5,546 bases of DNA. Origin: Oscillospiraceae bacterium (GTDB taxonomy: Bacteria > Bacillota > Clostridia > Oscillospirales > Oscillospiraceae). Within the stretch, counting starts at the first letter, position 1. Every line of letters starts with the position of its first letter. The DNA lies in assembly GCA_017558545.1 (NCBI GenBank), contig JAFYUG010000184.1, positions 1 to 5,546 of the forward strand, written 5' to 3'. A model generated the notes under the pieces. The model did not search any database and had not been told where the DNA came from. It worked only from the letters and a program-made list of their open reading frames with translations. A program made the translations under genes and the position numbers. Of the stretch, positions 5,398 through 5,546 are shown piece by piece.

Positions 5398-5525
5398 TTC
5401 TGTCATACCGACCTAAGCATTAGCGAGTGGAGCGTATCTCAATTCGGGTCGTCGGGGACGCCGACCCCTACGGCTGCGCGGAAAACCAAGATTTCACCTT
5501 TAAAGGCCCCCTTGCAAATGGGGGC
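5398..5525 (-). repeat. Right arm of long inverted repeat flanking the operon
   Basis: This is the inverted counterpart of 9-133; the core 5422-5511 is 88 of 90 bases identical to the reverse complement of 22-111. From left to right it holds the GAGATAC module (5398-5440), a GTAGGG hairpin (5445-5471), the link of about 24 nt, and a TTTAAAG hairpin. Confidence 0.85.
5445..5471 (-). repeat. GTAGGG-family hairpin, 27-nt form, inverted
   Basis: It is the reverse complement of the 497-523 unit, with no difference over the 27 bases. GGGTCG and CGACCC form the stem. It is flanked by AATT on one side and the conserved link on the other. Confidence 0.75.
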
Positions 5526-5531
5526 TTTAAA
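5499..5531. repeat. Minimal TTTAAAG hairpin (short form of the MITE ends)
   Basis: TTTAAAG (5499-5505) pairs with CTTTAAA (5525-5531), and CCCCC (5507-5511) with GGGGG (5520-5524), leaving G5506 bulged and an 8-nt loop. The outer bases are those found at both ends of the 315-471 element, but without the roughly 100-nt interior. It may be an internally deleted or ancestral form of that element. The last 15 bases of the window after it show nothing recognisable. Confidence 0.6.
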
Positions 5532-5546
5532 CCTTGGCAGAAGCCA

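Overview
The window looks like a chromosomal fragment of an uncultured gut-type Firmicute (class Clostridia, perhaps Oscillospirales or Christensenellales). This rests on the moderate GC content, the AGGAGG-type ribosome sites, the gene families present, and the dense small palindromic repeats between genes. The taxonomic call is inference.

Layout: positions 1-690 hold no protein gene. They are a mosaic of short repeats: two near-identical 93-nt copies (1-93 and 436-528), a MITE-like element of about 157 nt with imperfect terminal inverted repeats (315-471), several small hairpins of a family I call GTAGGG, and, just before the first gene, an array of five or six hairpins joined by GATAT linkers (556-677). 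Positions 691-5242 hold three tightly packed plus-strand genes: a PflX-like (COG1313) radical SAM protein, then two ABC exporter half-transporters. Spacing is 2 nt between genes 1 and 2, and genes 2 and 3 overlap by 4 nt (ATGA). A rho-independent terminator follows at 5249-5283. Positions 5284-5546 return to the repeat mosaic, mostly in inverted orientation.

The two transporter genes almost certainly encode one heterodimeric multidrug-type exporter. The first subunit has Asp in place of the catalytic Glu after Walker B and an intact VSGGQ signature. The second has the catalytic Glu and an altered FSAGQ signature. Together they give one degenerate and one consensus ATP site, as in TM287/288, BmrC/BmrD and LmrC/LmrD. 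The radical SAM gene is probably cotranscribed with them, but the sequence does not show a functional link. No precursor peptide or other substrate gene is visible.

The least explained part is non-coding: two families of hairpins in which the stem sequence changes from copy to copy while base pairing and the flanking linkers are kept.
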